Below, piece by piece: positions 6,791 to 14,213 of a stretch of 19,187 bases of DNA. Origin of the DNA: Bacteroidales bacterium UBA3543 (GTDB taxonomy: Bacteria > Bacteroidota > Bacteroidia > Bacteroidales > UBA932). The position numbers were made by a program, and so were the translations under genes. The stretch covers positions 1-19,187 of the forward strand of contig DFOK01000087.1 in the NCBI GenBank assembly GCA_002376715.1, read 5' to 3'. Numbering within the stretch: position 1 is the first letter of the stretch; each line of letters starts with the position of its first letter. The notes beneath the pieces are model-generated. The model had not been told where the DNA came from. It was given only the letters and a program-made list of their open reading frames with translations, and searched no databases.

Positions 6791-7711
6791 ATGAAAAAAA
6801 GATACAACTCCTTTGTCGGATACTATAAGAGCAAATACGGTAGCAGACTGCAGAAAATTGTTATAGATGCAGGGTTCTCCTGTCCCAACCGTGACGGCTT
6901 CATTGCCTTTGGCGGGTGTACTTATTGCGATAACAATGCCTTTCATCCCTCGTATAGCACTCCCGATAAGAGTATTATGCAGCAGATGGAGGAGGGGATG
7001 GAGTTCCATCGCCGCAGATATCGCAGAGCTACCGGTTATATTGCATACTTCCAGCCTTACTCCAATACATACGCACCGTTGGAACGCCTCAAAGAGTTGT
7101 ATACAGAAGCTCTTTCGCATCCCGATGTGGTAGGGATAGCGATAGGGACCCGCCCGGATTGTATAGATGAGGAAAAGCTCGATTATCTTGCTGAACTTTC
7201 GCGAGAACATATAGTTATGGTGGAATATGGTATCGAATCCTGTTTTGATGTTACTCTGGAACGCATCAATCGTGGCCATACATTTAAGCAGGCAGCACAT
7301 GCCGTCAGGATGACTGCTGAACGCGGACTCGACGTCTGTGCACACTTTATCCTGGGACTTCCCGGTGAGAGCCGCGATATGATGCTTGAGAGTACCTCAG
7401 TGATTAATTCGCTGCCGCTGACCTCGCTTAAATTTCATCAGTTGCAGATCATAAAAGGAACTCGTATGGAACGGGAATTCGAGGCTCATCCGGAAGATTT
7501 CGTCACCTTTACCCTGGAGGAATACCTCGACTTTTTTGTAGATATTCTCGAACGTCTGCGACCGGAACTATGTATCGAAAGATTTGCCGGAGAGGTACCG
7601 CCAAGGTTTGTAAAGTCAACCCCTTGGGGTCTGATTCGCAACGTAGAACTGCTTCGTTTACTTGAAAAAAGGCTCGAAGAGCGCAATAGTTGGCAGGGCA
7701 AATTGCTCTGA
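6791..7711 (+). CDS. TIGR01212/YhcC-family radical SAM protein
   Basis: The 306-residue protein carries the family's cluster-binding cysteines in the pattern C31-x11-C43-x2-C46 (FSCPNRDG...GGCTYCDN), which would bind a [4Fe-4S] cluster and S-adenosylmethionine. Downstream are YFQPYSNTYAPLERLK, the acidic/arginine segment GTRPDCI, the VEYGIES strand and AHFILGLPGE, all typical of YhcC-like proteins. Length and start agree with the family; MKKRYNSFVGYYK is a usual N terminus. Members are widespread in bacteria, and the reaction they catalyse is not established to my knowledge. It is divergently transcribed from the NlpC/P60 gene and followed 48 bases later by guaB, which has its own promoter. 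Cytoplasmic. Confidence 0.92.
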   Translation: MKKRYNSFVGYYKSKYGSRLQKIVIDAGFSCPNRDGFIAFGGCTYCDNNAFHPSYSTPDKSIMQQMEEGMEFHRRRYRRATGYIAYFQPYSNTYAPLERLKELYTEALSHPDVVGIAIGTRPDCIDEEKLDYLAELSREHIVMVEYGIESCFDVTLERINRGHTFKQAAHAVRMTAERGLDVCAHFILGLPGESRDMMLESTSVINSLPLTSLKFHQLQIIKGTRMEREFEAHPEDFVTFTLEEYLDFFVDILERLRPELCIERFAGEVPPRFVKSTPWGLIRNVELLRLLEKRLEERNSWQGKLL

Positions 7712-7732
7712 AACGAACTTTTGCTATATTTG
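7703..7732 (+). promoter_or_regulatory. Promoter of the guaB operon
   Basis: TTG (7703-7705) and TATATTTG (7725-7732) are separated by 19 bases, an exact match to the Bacteroides -33/-7 arrangement. The -33 box sits inside the last codons of the preceding radical SAM gene (stop at 7709-7711). The inferred start near 7738 gives about 20 bases of leader. Confidence 0.85.
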
Positions 7733-7759
7733 TAGATTATAATTGAAAATAATTGCGAT

Positions 7760-9229
7760 ATGGAACATTTTTCCGATACGATCATAATGGAAGGATTGGC
7801 TTACGATGATGTATTGTTGATCCCTGCCGAGTCCGGTGTATTGCCCAGGGAAGTTGATATCACTACTCATTTTTCGAGAGAGATACCTCTCCACATCCCT
7901 ATAGTTTCCGCTGCGATGGATACCGTTACCGATGCAAATATGGCCATCGCCATAGCACGTGAAGGCGGTATCGGAGTTATCCACAAAAATATGCCCATTG
8001 AACAACAGATGGAGCATGTTCGTAAGGTCAAACGTGCTGAGAATGCCATGATATACGATCCTATTACCATCAAATATGATGCTTTGGTGGGTGATGCACT
8101 CCAGCTGATGGCTGAAAACCGCATAGGAGGCATTCCGGTGGTAGATGACCAGAATTATCTTATCGGCATTGTCACCAACAGGGATCTCCGTTTCCAGGAG
8201 AACTACAAGACCCCTATTTCTGAGGTGATGACCTCTGAAAACCTAATCACAGCGGGTCCGGCAATAGATATTCCCCAGGCCACCGAGATGCTCAGCAAAT
8301 ACCGCATCGAGAAGCTACCTGTGGTTGATGACAACAACCGCCTGGTGGGATTGATCACATATCGCGACATAATGAAGATTAAGAAGAATCCCACCGCCAG
8401 CAAAGATTCCCGCGGACGTTTGCTCGCAGTAGCTGCCGTGGGCATCAACAGCCACAGCCTGGAAGATGTGGAGAAACTCGTATCTGTGGATATAGACGCG
8501 GTAGTGCTCGATACGGCGCACGGACACTCTCTGTTCGTGTTACAGACTATCAAAAAGATCCGCGAGGCTTTCCCGCATCTGCAGATAGTAGCCGGCAACA
8601 TTGCTACCGCCGAAGCCGCGTTAGCTCTTAAGGAGTGCGGAGTTGATGGTGTCAAGGTGGGCATCGGCCCCGGTTCCATCTGTACCACCCGCATTATCGC
8701 CGGTATCGGAGTACCCCAGTTTACAGCAGTGATGAATACTGCAAAGGCCCTTAAAGGAAGCGGTATTCCGATTATTGCGGATGGTGGTATTCGCTACTCA
8801 GGAGATATCGTTAAGGCGCTTGCAGCCGGTGCAAACACCATTATGGCAGGATCGCTCTTTGCGGGGGTTGAAGAGTCTCCCGGAGAGGCAATCATTCTCA
8901 ATGGCCGCAAGTTCAAATCTTATCGCGGCATGGGTTCGCTTGAGGCAATGCAGAAGGGCTCCAAGGATAGATATTTCCAGGATATGGAAGAAGATATCAA
9001 GAAGCTCGTGCCTGAAGGAATTGTGGCTCAGGTACCTTATAAGGGCACTCTCGCAGAGGTTATATTCCAGTTGATCGGAGGTTTGAGAGCAGGTATGGGC
9101 TACTGTGGTGCAGCAGATCTCGCGGCGCTTCGCAAAGCTAAATTTGTCAAGATCACGCATGCCGGAATGGTAGAAAGCCACCCTCATGATGTTACCATCA
9201 CCCGTGAATCCCCTAACTACTCCAGATAG
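7760..9229 (+). CDS. guaB: IMP dehydrogenase
   Basis: The enzyme oxidises IMP to XMP with NAD+, the first committed step of GMP synthesis, in the cytoplasm. The protein has the usual length (489 residues) and the normal N terminus (LAYDDVLLIP). Two CBS domains occupy about 99-145 and 153-210 and would bind purine nucleotides for allosteric control. The barrel contains DTAHGHS, then the catalytic loop GIGPGSICTTR with the nucleophile C308, ADGGIRYSGD for the phosphate site, and the flap (YRGMGSLEAM...DRYF) with the Arg-Tyr dyad at R404-Y405. It is first in a tight run with three envelope-biogenesis genes; the next begins 6 bases after its stop. Nothing appears missing. No riboswitch is visible in the ~20-base leader. 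Confidence 0.98.
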   Translation: MEHFSDTIIMEGLAYDDVLLIPAESGVLPREVDITTHFSREIPLHIPIVSAAMDTVTDANMAIAIAREGGIGVIHKNMPIEQQMEHVRKVKRAENAMIYDPITIKYDALVGDALQLMAENRIGGIPVVDDQNYLIGIVTNRDLRFQENYKTPISEVMTSENLITAGPAIDIPQATEMLSKYRIEKLPVVDDNNRLVGLITYRDIMKIKKNPTASKDSRGRLLAVAAVGINSHSLEDVEKLVSVDIDAVVLDTAHGHSLFVLQTIKKIREAFPHLQIVAGNIATAEAALALKECGVDGVKVGIGPGSICTTRIIAGIGVPQFTAVMNTAKALKGSGIPIIADGGIRYSGDIVKALAAGANTIMAGSLFAGVEESPGEAIILNGRKFKSYRGMGSLEAMQKGSKDRYFQDMEEDIKKLVPEGIVAQVPYKGTLAEVIFQLIGGLRAGMGYCGAADLAALRKAKFVKITHAGMVESHPHDVTITRESPNYSR

Positions 9230-9235
9230 ACTGCT

Positions 9236-10090
9236 ATGCGGAAAGTACTCCTGATAATAATGACGATGCTGTTGGTCGCCGGATGCTCTTTTATCGAAAA
9301 AAAAGGCAGGAACCTTCAGGATCGCAGGGTTGCGAGAATAGGGCATGAGGTGCTCTACGAGAGCGATATCGTGCGTATAATGCCGGAAGGCGTCTCATCT
9401 GCGGATAGTGCTGCGATGGTCAGTCGTTATATAAATACCTGGGCTTTGGATCGCTTGCTGCTACTCAAAGCAGAGGAGCAGCTCTCTAAAGCTGAGCGCG
9501 ACGTCACCGCTGAAGTGGAAGAGTTTCGCAGCACTTTGCTCGGTTTCAGATTTGAGAAGCGCTGGGTTGAGGAGAGGCTTGACACAACAGTGACTCTCGA
9601 AGAGGCGCGTTTATATTATGAGGAGCACCCCTCGAGTAGCATTTTTCCCTATCCGTTGGTCAAGGCGCGTGTTATCAGAATTTCCACCGGGTCACCCTAC
9701 TATGAAACCATTAAAAGTGCATATACCGTCACTTCGGAGCAGGATGTCGCAGAACTCAGAGAGTTCTGTTATTCCTCTGCAGAGCGCTATGCCGATTTCG
9801 GAGGGGAGTGGATACCACTTTCTCAACTTGCAAAGGAGCTTGGTACCGATATCGAGACCTGCACCAGGGAAGTTCTTCCCAGAAGAAGTAGTGAGATGAA
9901 GTTCAACGACTCCAATTATTTGATTTTTATAGAAGAAAAAGTGGATGCGGGTACAGTTTCGCCCTTTGAATATAATGTGGCGCGGATACGTGAAACTATT
10001 CTTGGCAAACGAAAACAAGAGCTTTTGACAAAATTGGAACAAGACTTGCTTGAAGATGCCCATATCAACGGAACGCTAAAAATTTATTGA
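9236..10090 (+). CDS. SurA-like peptidyl-prolyl isomerase-related lipoprotein
   Basis: The 284-residue product begins MRKVLLIIMTMLLVAGCSF, a signal peptide with lipobox VAGC (C17). The rest resembles the helical N-terminal chaperone domain of SurA (about 30-125), a degenerate central region (about 135-245), and a C-terminal helix (YNVARIRETILGKRKQELL) that packs on the N domain in SurA. The central region sits where a parvulin domain should be, but the hallmark RHIL and GGxLG motifs are absent; FGGEWIPLSQL may be the remnant. It is probably a periplasmic chaperone for outer-membrane proteins without isomerase activity, but that is inference. It lies 6 bases after guaB and 4 bases before the full SurA-type gene, and is surely co-transcribed. 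The residues after the lipid Cys (SFIEKK) are not a typical surface-export signal. Confidence 0.75.
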   Translation: MRKVLLIIMTMLLVAGCSFIEKKGRNLQDRRVARIGHEVLYESDIVRIMPEGVSSADSAAMVSRYINTWALDRLLLLKAEEQLSKAERDVTAEVEEFRSTLLGFRFEKRWVEERLDTTVTLEEARLYYEEHPSSSIFPYPLVKARVIRISTGSPYYETIKSAYTVTSEQDVAELREFCYSSAERYADFGGEWIPLSQLAKELGTDIETCTREVLPRRSSEMKFNDSNYLIFIEEKVDAGTVSPFEYNVARIRETILGKRKQELLTKLEQDLLEDAHINGTLKIY

Positions 10091-10094
10091 AAAT

Positions 10095-11462
10095 ATGAAA
10101 CATACCTTTGTTGCCACTGCACTCTTTTTAATTCTTTCCATCTTTGGGACGGAGATCCTAGCTCAGCGTTATCAGGAAGGATTGATCGACAAGACGATTG
10201 TGCTCATCGGCAATGATATGATAATGCTCTCGGATCTGGAAAATGAGGTGCAGATGATGAGCGCGAGAGGTTTCACAGCTGACCGCAACGTACGTTGCCA
10301 GATACTGGAGGAGATGCTTGTCTCCAAACTTTTTCTCAATCAGGCGAGAATAGACTCTTTGGAAATCAACGAGGCCAATGTCGAAAATGCACTAAATCAG
10401 CGGATCAACGAAGTGATGACGCAGCTAGGCGGTGAAAAACAGATGGAGGAATACTTCAACAAGCCCCTCTATAAACTTCGCCAGGAGTGGAAAGAGATGC
10501 TTACTGAACAGTCGCTAATCCAGGATATGCAGCGCAAGGTAGCAAGCAATATTCCGAACCTTACGCCTTCTGACATAGAGAAATACTGCAAAGAAACCCC
10601 CGAAGAGGATCTTCCCATTGTATCCACACAATATCGCATCCGTCAGATAGTGCTTTACCCGGACAAAGAGGCTGCAGAGCTTGAAGTAAAAGAGAGACTT
10701 CTGGGCCTAAGGGAGAGAATAGTTGCCGGTGAAAGGTTTTCCACGCTTGCACGTATGTATTCGCAGGACCCGGGCAGTTATGCTAAGGGAGGAGAACTGG
10801 GTATGGCTTCCAAATCTATCTTCTGGCCTGCTTTTTCCGATGCGGCAATGTCACTCAAGGTGGGGCAGGTGTCTCAGATAGTGGAGACTCCTGACGGGTT
10901 CCATCTCATCGAACTAATTGCCAGGGAAGGAGATATGTTCAATGCACGCCATATCCTGATTAAACCGCATTATACTACAGAGGATCGCATTAAAGCATTT
11001 GACCGCTTGGACACACTCAGAACTAGGATTCTGGGTGACTCAATTTCGTTTTTCAATGCGGCAAGATACTTCTCTGAAGATCGTAAAACTGCCACTAATG
11101 GAGGTCTTCTTGCAGACGAATATACCGGATCCTCATATTTCGAGAAGGATCAGCTTAAGCCGGCCGACTATAATATACTCAAGGATATGCAGGAAGGTGA
11201 TATTTCTGAACCTTTCGAGTCTCTTGACAACGAGGGTCGCAGTGGCAATACTGTCTATAAAATTATAATGCTCGAAAAGATTATTCCTTCGCATGTGGCC
11301 AATTACAAGACCGACTTCAATGTCTTGCTTGATGATGCGAACATGAAGAATTCCAATGCGGCTATCGATACATTCATTTCTGAAAAGCAGAAGAGCACCT
11401 ATATAGTGATAGATCCTCTCTTCAAGGAGTGTAACTTCATGAGGGAAGGCTGGGTGAAGTAG
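10095..11462 (+). CDS. surA: SurA-type periplasmic peptidyl-prolyl cis-trans isomerase
   Basis: SurA proteins escort unfolded outer-membrane proteins across the periplasm. This one has 455 residues with a cleavable signal peptide (likely cut at ILA-Q, about residue 23). The helical N domain (about 30-165) includes LEEMLVSKLFLNQA and the QEWKEMLTEQSLIQDMQ segment. Parvulin domain 1 runs about 179-280 (YRIRQIVLYP; GGELG at 232-236; ETPDGFHLIEL). Parvulin domain 2 runs about 283-392 (NARHILIKPH...TNGGLL). A C-terminal helical part follows (KTDFNVLLDD...). Domain 2 has the better start motif and domain 1 the better end motif, so which is catalytically active is unclear. It starts 4 bases after the SurA-like lipoprotein gene and ends 3 bases before the OstA-like gene. 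The gene symbol is by function and layout, not strict orthology. Confidence 0.9.
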   Translation: MKHTFVATALFLILSIFGTEILAQRYQEGLIDKTIVLIGNDMIMLSDLENEVQMMSARGFTADRNVRCQILEEMLVSKLFLNQARIDSLEINEANVENALNQRINEVMTQLGGEKQMEEYFNKPLYKLRQEWKEMLTEQSLIQDMQRKVASNIPNLTPSDIEKYCKETPEEDLPIVSTQYRIRQIVLYPDKEAAELEVKERLLGLRERIVAGERFSTLARMYSQDPGSYAKGGELGMASKSIFWPAFSDAAMSLKVGQVSQIVETPDGFHLIELIAREGDMFNARHILIKPHYTTEDRIKAFDRLDTLRTRILGDSISFFNAARYFSEDRKTATNGGLLADEYTGSSYFEKDQLKPADYNILKDMQEGDISEPFESLDNEGRSGNTVYKIIMLEKIIPSHVANYKTDFNVLLDDANMKNSNAAIDTFISEKQKSTYIVIDPLFKECNFMREGWVK

Positions 11463-11465
11463 TCT

Positions 11466-14144
11466 ATGAATTTTATCAGGAAAGCGCTCCATATTACCGT
11501 ACTTGTACTCTGTGCACTGCCTTTGACAGCGCAGGACAATCTCTCGGAAGATGATATTTTTCGTCTTGTGGATGCCGCTTCTGTACGGCAGTTCGAGGAG
11601 TATGGAATAAACTATCGTCAGGTACTGGGGGATCCGGCTCGTTTTCTTCACAATAATACTTTTTTATTGTGTGACTCAGCGATTTGGAATGTTACCGCTA
11701 AAGTTGTCGAAGCTTTTGGAAATGTAAGAATAGTACAGGATGGCACGATGCTTTCCAGCGAATCTGCCATTTATCTCATTGATCAGAATATTGTTCGTTT
11801 CAATGGTCCACTTGTGGAACTTGTAGATAAAGAGGGTAATACACTTCGTTCCAACCGGATGGCCTACAATACCAAGGACAGTGTCGCCACTTATGAGACA
11901 GGCGGTGCTATGAAGAATAGGGAAGGGTCGGTTATAGAGAGTCGCGTGGGTATATACGACTCTAAAATAAACACCTTTATATTTGACGAGGAGGTGGAGG
12001 TATATACTGACACCATCTTTATGAAATCCACCACGATGCGCTATCTGACGGATGAGAAGAAGATCTATTTTGGTCATAATACCTACGCCTGGAGGGGTGA
12101 CGGTTTCATAAAATCCGACGCAGGCTGGTATGATAATGCCGAAGGCATCATTCATTTTGCATCGGATGTCTATATGAATAATGAAGATTATGAAGCGTGG
12201 TGCGACGAAGTCTATTACCACAGGGAAACGGGCCGTACGGAGATGTACAACAATATCCAAATTTTGAACGAAAAGGAGTACACTACCCTTCTCGGCAACA
12301 AACTGATCTATACCAGTGATACAGTTGCCACCGTCACCGACCATCCAGCCATCGCATATTATGGTGAGAATGAAAACAACATTGTAGACAGTTTGTTTTT
12401 TGGAGCTGATACTCTTCATTTTTATACGATAAAGCGCAATTATATTCCGAAGGAGACAATAGACAAGGCTACAAAGAGAAAAAAGGACATTCTTTTTGAT
12501 GCATTGACTGAACTCCGCAACAAACAAGCTGAAATACGTGCTCAGGAGGCGGAAAAAAAGATGCGTGAAATGGGAAAACTTCCTCCGGAGATTCCCAAGA
12601 AAGATTCTACCGCCGTTTCTCCTATACTTGATTCTCTTGGACAATCCTCTCAAGACTCTCTGGCAATTCAGGCGGACAGCACAGCAGCCTTAGTAGCTCA
12701 GGATACACTTTTTGCACGGAAATCACTTCAGGATATTGCCCAGGACAGCACTCTGGCCCGGACTCAGGAAATGCTATTCGAATTCCCTGACAGCACTCTG
12801 CTTCAAACGGGAAAACTGCTTGCCAATCTTCCTGATAGCACCATGGCACAGACTCCGAAATCGTTATCCGAAATCCCTGATAGCACTATGGTTCAGACAC
12901 AAGAAGCGCTGGCTGAACCTCCGGACAGTACCGCAATCAAACACATGGTTGCATACCGTAATGTAAGAGTCTGGAGATCTGATTTGCAGGTGCGGTGCGA
13001 CTCACTTTTCTTCTCTGAGCTTGACTCGATAGCCCAATTATTCGGCCGGCCGGTACTTTGGAACAAGATTAAAAACCAGCTCACTTCCGATGAAATGCAG
13101 CTGATGGTAAAGGATGGGAACCTTTACAGGGGAAGTATGCTCAATAATGCGATGATTACCACACAAGAGGACACGCTCCACTACAACCAGATCAAGAGTA
13201 CCGAGATGATGGGGTTCTTCAGAGAAAATCAACTCTACAGGTATGATGCTCTCGGAGGTGTATATGCTATTTTCTATGTGGTGGAAGAAGAGACCATCAC
13301 TACTATCAATGTCAAGGAGGCGGAATCGATGACTGCCGTCATCAGGGATGGTAGTGCCGAAAGACTAATTTACCTCACACAAATTAGTAGTGACGCTTTC
13401 CCCGTAGGTGATCTTGCACCGGAAAAGCAGCGCCTCAAAGGCTTCGAATGGAGAGGAGAGGAGCGGCCAGTCGACCGCTTCGATATTACCTCGCAACCGA
13501 TATATATGTCGCACAGGGATAGGTATGTGCATATCACCAGACCGGATTATATCTACTCCGACAGATATTATGACGACCATATGACCAAGGTTATTACCGA
13601 TATCAATACCCGTGCAGAGCGCGAAAGGCAACTACAGATCGACCTTGCTAAAAAAGAGGCCCGTAGGGAACTTGACTCGCTTAACGCGGAAGCTTTGCTG
13701 CGTGATTCTTTGTTACGTGACTCGCTGTTACTTGATACGCTCCCTCTTGAGCATTCCTTGCGTGATACTCCACTCAATACCCAGAACTCAGAACTCAATA
13801 CTTATCAATCTGATTCCACTCTGATTCGCAAAATGGAGATTACAGAAGTGGTTCCTGTGACAGATAGTGCGCAGACAGAGATTCTTATCCCAAAGGAAGA
13901 AAATATTCAAGTAGAGGTGGACGAATCGCCCTCTTTATTACTTGATACTCAGAACTCAGAGCACAAAGCTCCACTCCTAGATACTACTCAATATTCAGAT
14001 AAAGCCATCGCTCGTGCAGAACGGAAAGCTCTCCGCAAGGCCAAGTGGCAAGAACGCATTCTTAAGTGGAAGCAACGTCGTCAGGAACGTCGTGAAGCAG
14101 CTGAACTTCGTCGAGCTCTTCGAAAGGCGAAAGTGAAGAAATAA
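11466..14144 (+). CDS. Large OstA/LptA-like LPS-transport protein with repeat linkers
   Basis: The 892-residue protein has a signal peptide (cut near LTAQ, residues 20-22). A long beta-strand-rich OstA/LptA-like region covers about 35-330, with the repeating pattern of this fold (LLCDSAIWNVTAKVVEAFGN, FNGPLVELVDKEGNTLRSN, YLTDEKKIYFGHNT). LptA-type folds bind lipid A in the groove of a beta-jellyroll and bridge the periplasm to LptD. A charged linker then leads to 15-residue tandem repeats (about 412-492). A second OstA-like stretch runs about 493-680 (HMVAYRNVRVWRSDLQVRCD). Next come low-complexity pentapeptide repeats (746-770) and a strongly basic helical tail (about 847-892). It is far larger than E. 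coli LptA (about 185 residues), as in other Bacteroidetes. It is last in the guaB operon, 3 bases after surA. LPS transport is a family inference. Confidence 0.88.
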   Translation: MNFIRKALHITVLVLCALPLTAQDNLSEDDIFRLVDAASVRQFEEYGINYRQVLGDPARFLHNNTFLLCDSAIWNVTAKVVEAFGNVRIVQDGTMLSSESAIYLIDQNIVRFNGPLVELVDKEGNTLRSNRMAYNTKDSVATYETGGAMKNREGSVIESRVGIYDSKINTFIFDEEVEVYTDTIFMKSTTMRYLTDEKKIYFGHNTYAWRGDGFIKSDAGWYDNAEGIIHFASDVYMNNEDYEAWCDEVYYHRETGRTEMYNNIQILNEKEYTTLLGNKLIYTSDTVATVTDHPAIAYYGENENNIVDSLFFGADTLHFYTIKRNYIPKETIDKATKRKKDILFDALTELRNKQAEIRAQEAEKKMREMGKLPPEIPKKDSTAVSPILDSLGQSSQDSLAIQADSTAALVAQDTLFARKSLQDIAQDSTLARTQEMLFEFPDSTLLQTGKLLANLPDSTMAQTPKSLSEIPDSTMVQTQEALAEPPDSTAIKHMVAYRNVRVWRSDLQVRCDSLFFSELDSIAQLFGRPVLWNKIKNQLTSDEMQLMVKDGNLYRGSMLNNAMITTQEDTLHYNQIKSTEMMGFFRENQLYRYDALGGVYAIFYVVEEETITTINVKEAESMTAVIRDGSAERLIYLTQISSDAFPVGDLAPEKQRLKGFEWRGEERPVDRFDITSQPIYMSHRDRYVHITRPDYIYSDRYYDDHMTKVITDINTRAERERQLQIDLAKKEARRELDSLNAEALLRDSLLRDSLLLDTLPLEHSLRDTPLNTQNSELNTYQSDSTLIRKMEITEVVPVTDSAQTEILIPKEENIQVEVDESPSLLLDTQNSEHKAPLLDTTQYSDKAIARAERKALRKAKWQERILKWKQRRQERREAAELRRALRKAKVKK
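12699..12944 (+). repeat. 45-bp tandem repeats coding for 15-residue units
   Basis: Within the OstA-like gene, units starting at codons 426, 441, 456 and 471 read [PQ]DST-x3-T-x-x-x-L-x-x-x, with period exactly 15 residues (45 bp). A 14-residue degenerate unit precedes them from codon 412, and a partial unit (PDSTAIKH) begins at codon 486. The DNA copies are diverged, so this is an old expansion under protein-level constraint (PDST kept). Confidence 0.85.
13701..13775 (+). repeat. Pentapeptide-period repeat in the OstA-like gene
   Basis: Codons 746-770 read RDSLL, RDSLL, LDTLP, LEHSL, RDTPL: five 5-residue units, 15 bp each. The core is R/L-D-S/T-L. The segment lies in the low-complexity region between the second OstA-like domain and the basic tail. 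Confidence 0.75.
13774..13964 (+). repeat. Two copies of an AACTCAG-period microsatellite inside the coding sequence
   Basis: CCAGAACTCAGAACTCAATA lies at 13781-13800 and CTCAGAACTCAGAGCAC at 13948-13964, sharing CAGAACTCAGA. Both are read in frame as TQNSEL/TQNSEH, preceded by a proline-leucine-asparagine or leucine-leucine-aspartate context (PLNTQNSEL, LLDTQNSEH). A weaker relative, ACTCAATATTCAGAT, follows near 13986-14000. Confidence 0.6.
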
Positions 14145-14159
14145 GATTGCTAATTTGAT

Positions 14160-14197
14160 AACAATAAAGGGTGACCAATCGGCCACCCTTTATTGTT
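14160..14197. terminator. Bidirectional terminator between the guaB and susCD operons
   Basis: AACAATAAAGGGTG (14160-14173) and CACCCTTTATTGTT (14184-14197) form a perfect 14-bp stem with a 10-base loop. Each strand leaves a T-rich 3' arm (TTTATTGTT), so it can end both the rightward OstA-like transcript (stop at 14144) and the leftward susD transcript (stop at 14214). Confidence 0.9.
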
Positions 14198-14213
14198 AGA
14201 AGTGCTACAAAAA

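Noticed and set aside
6718..6807. 30-codon upstream extension of the NlpC/P60 lipoprotein
   Set aside because: The added residues precede a complete lipoprotein signal peptide, and the extension would cover the operon's own promoter and predicted transcript start.
6785..7345. 186-codon minus-strand frame over the radical SAM gene
   Set aside because: It is antisense to the CX11CX2C region of a clear family member and has no independent support.
8798..9346. 182-codon minus-strand frame over the end of guaB
   Set aside because: It overlaps the conserved C-terminal third of IMP dehydrogenase and the next gene's signal peptide, and has no family features.
11676..12653. 325-codon open frame on the minus strand inside the OstA-like gene
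   Set aside because: It lies wholly antisense to a well-supported exported protein, has no promoter box or recognisable domain, and its composition reads as a mirror of the plus-strand codons.
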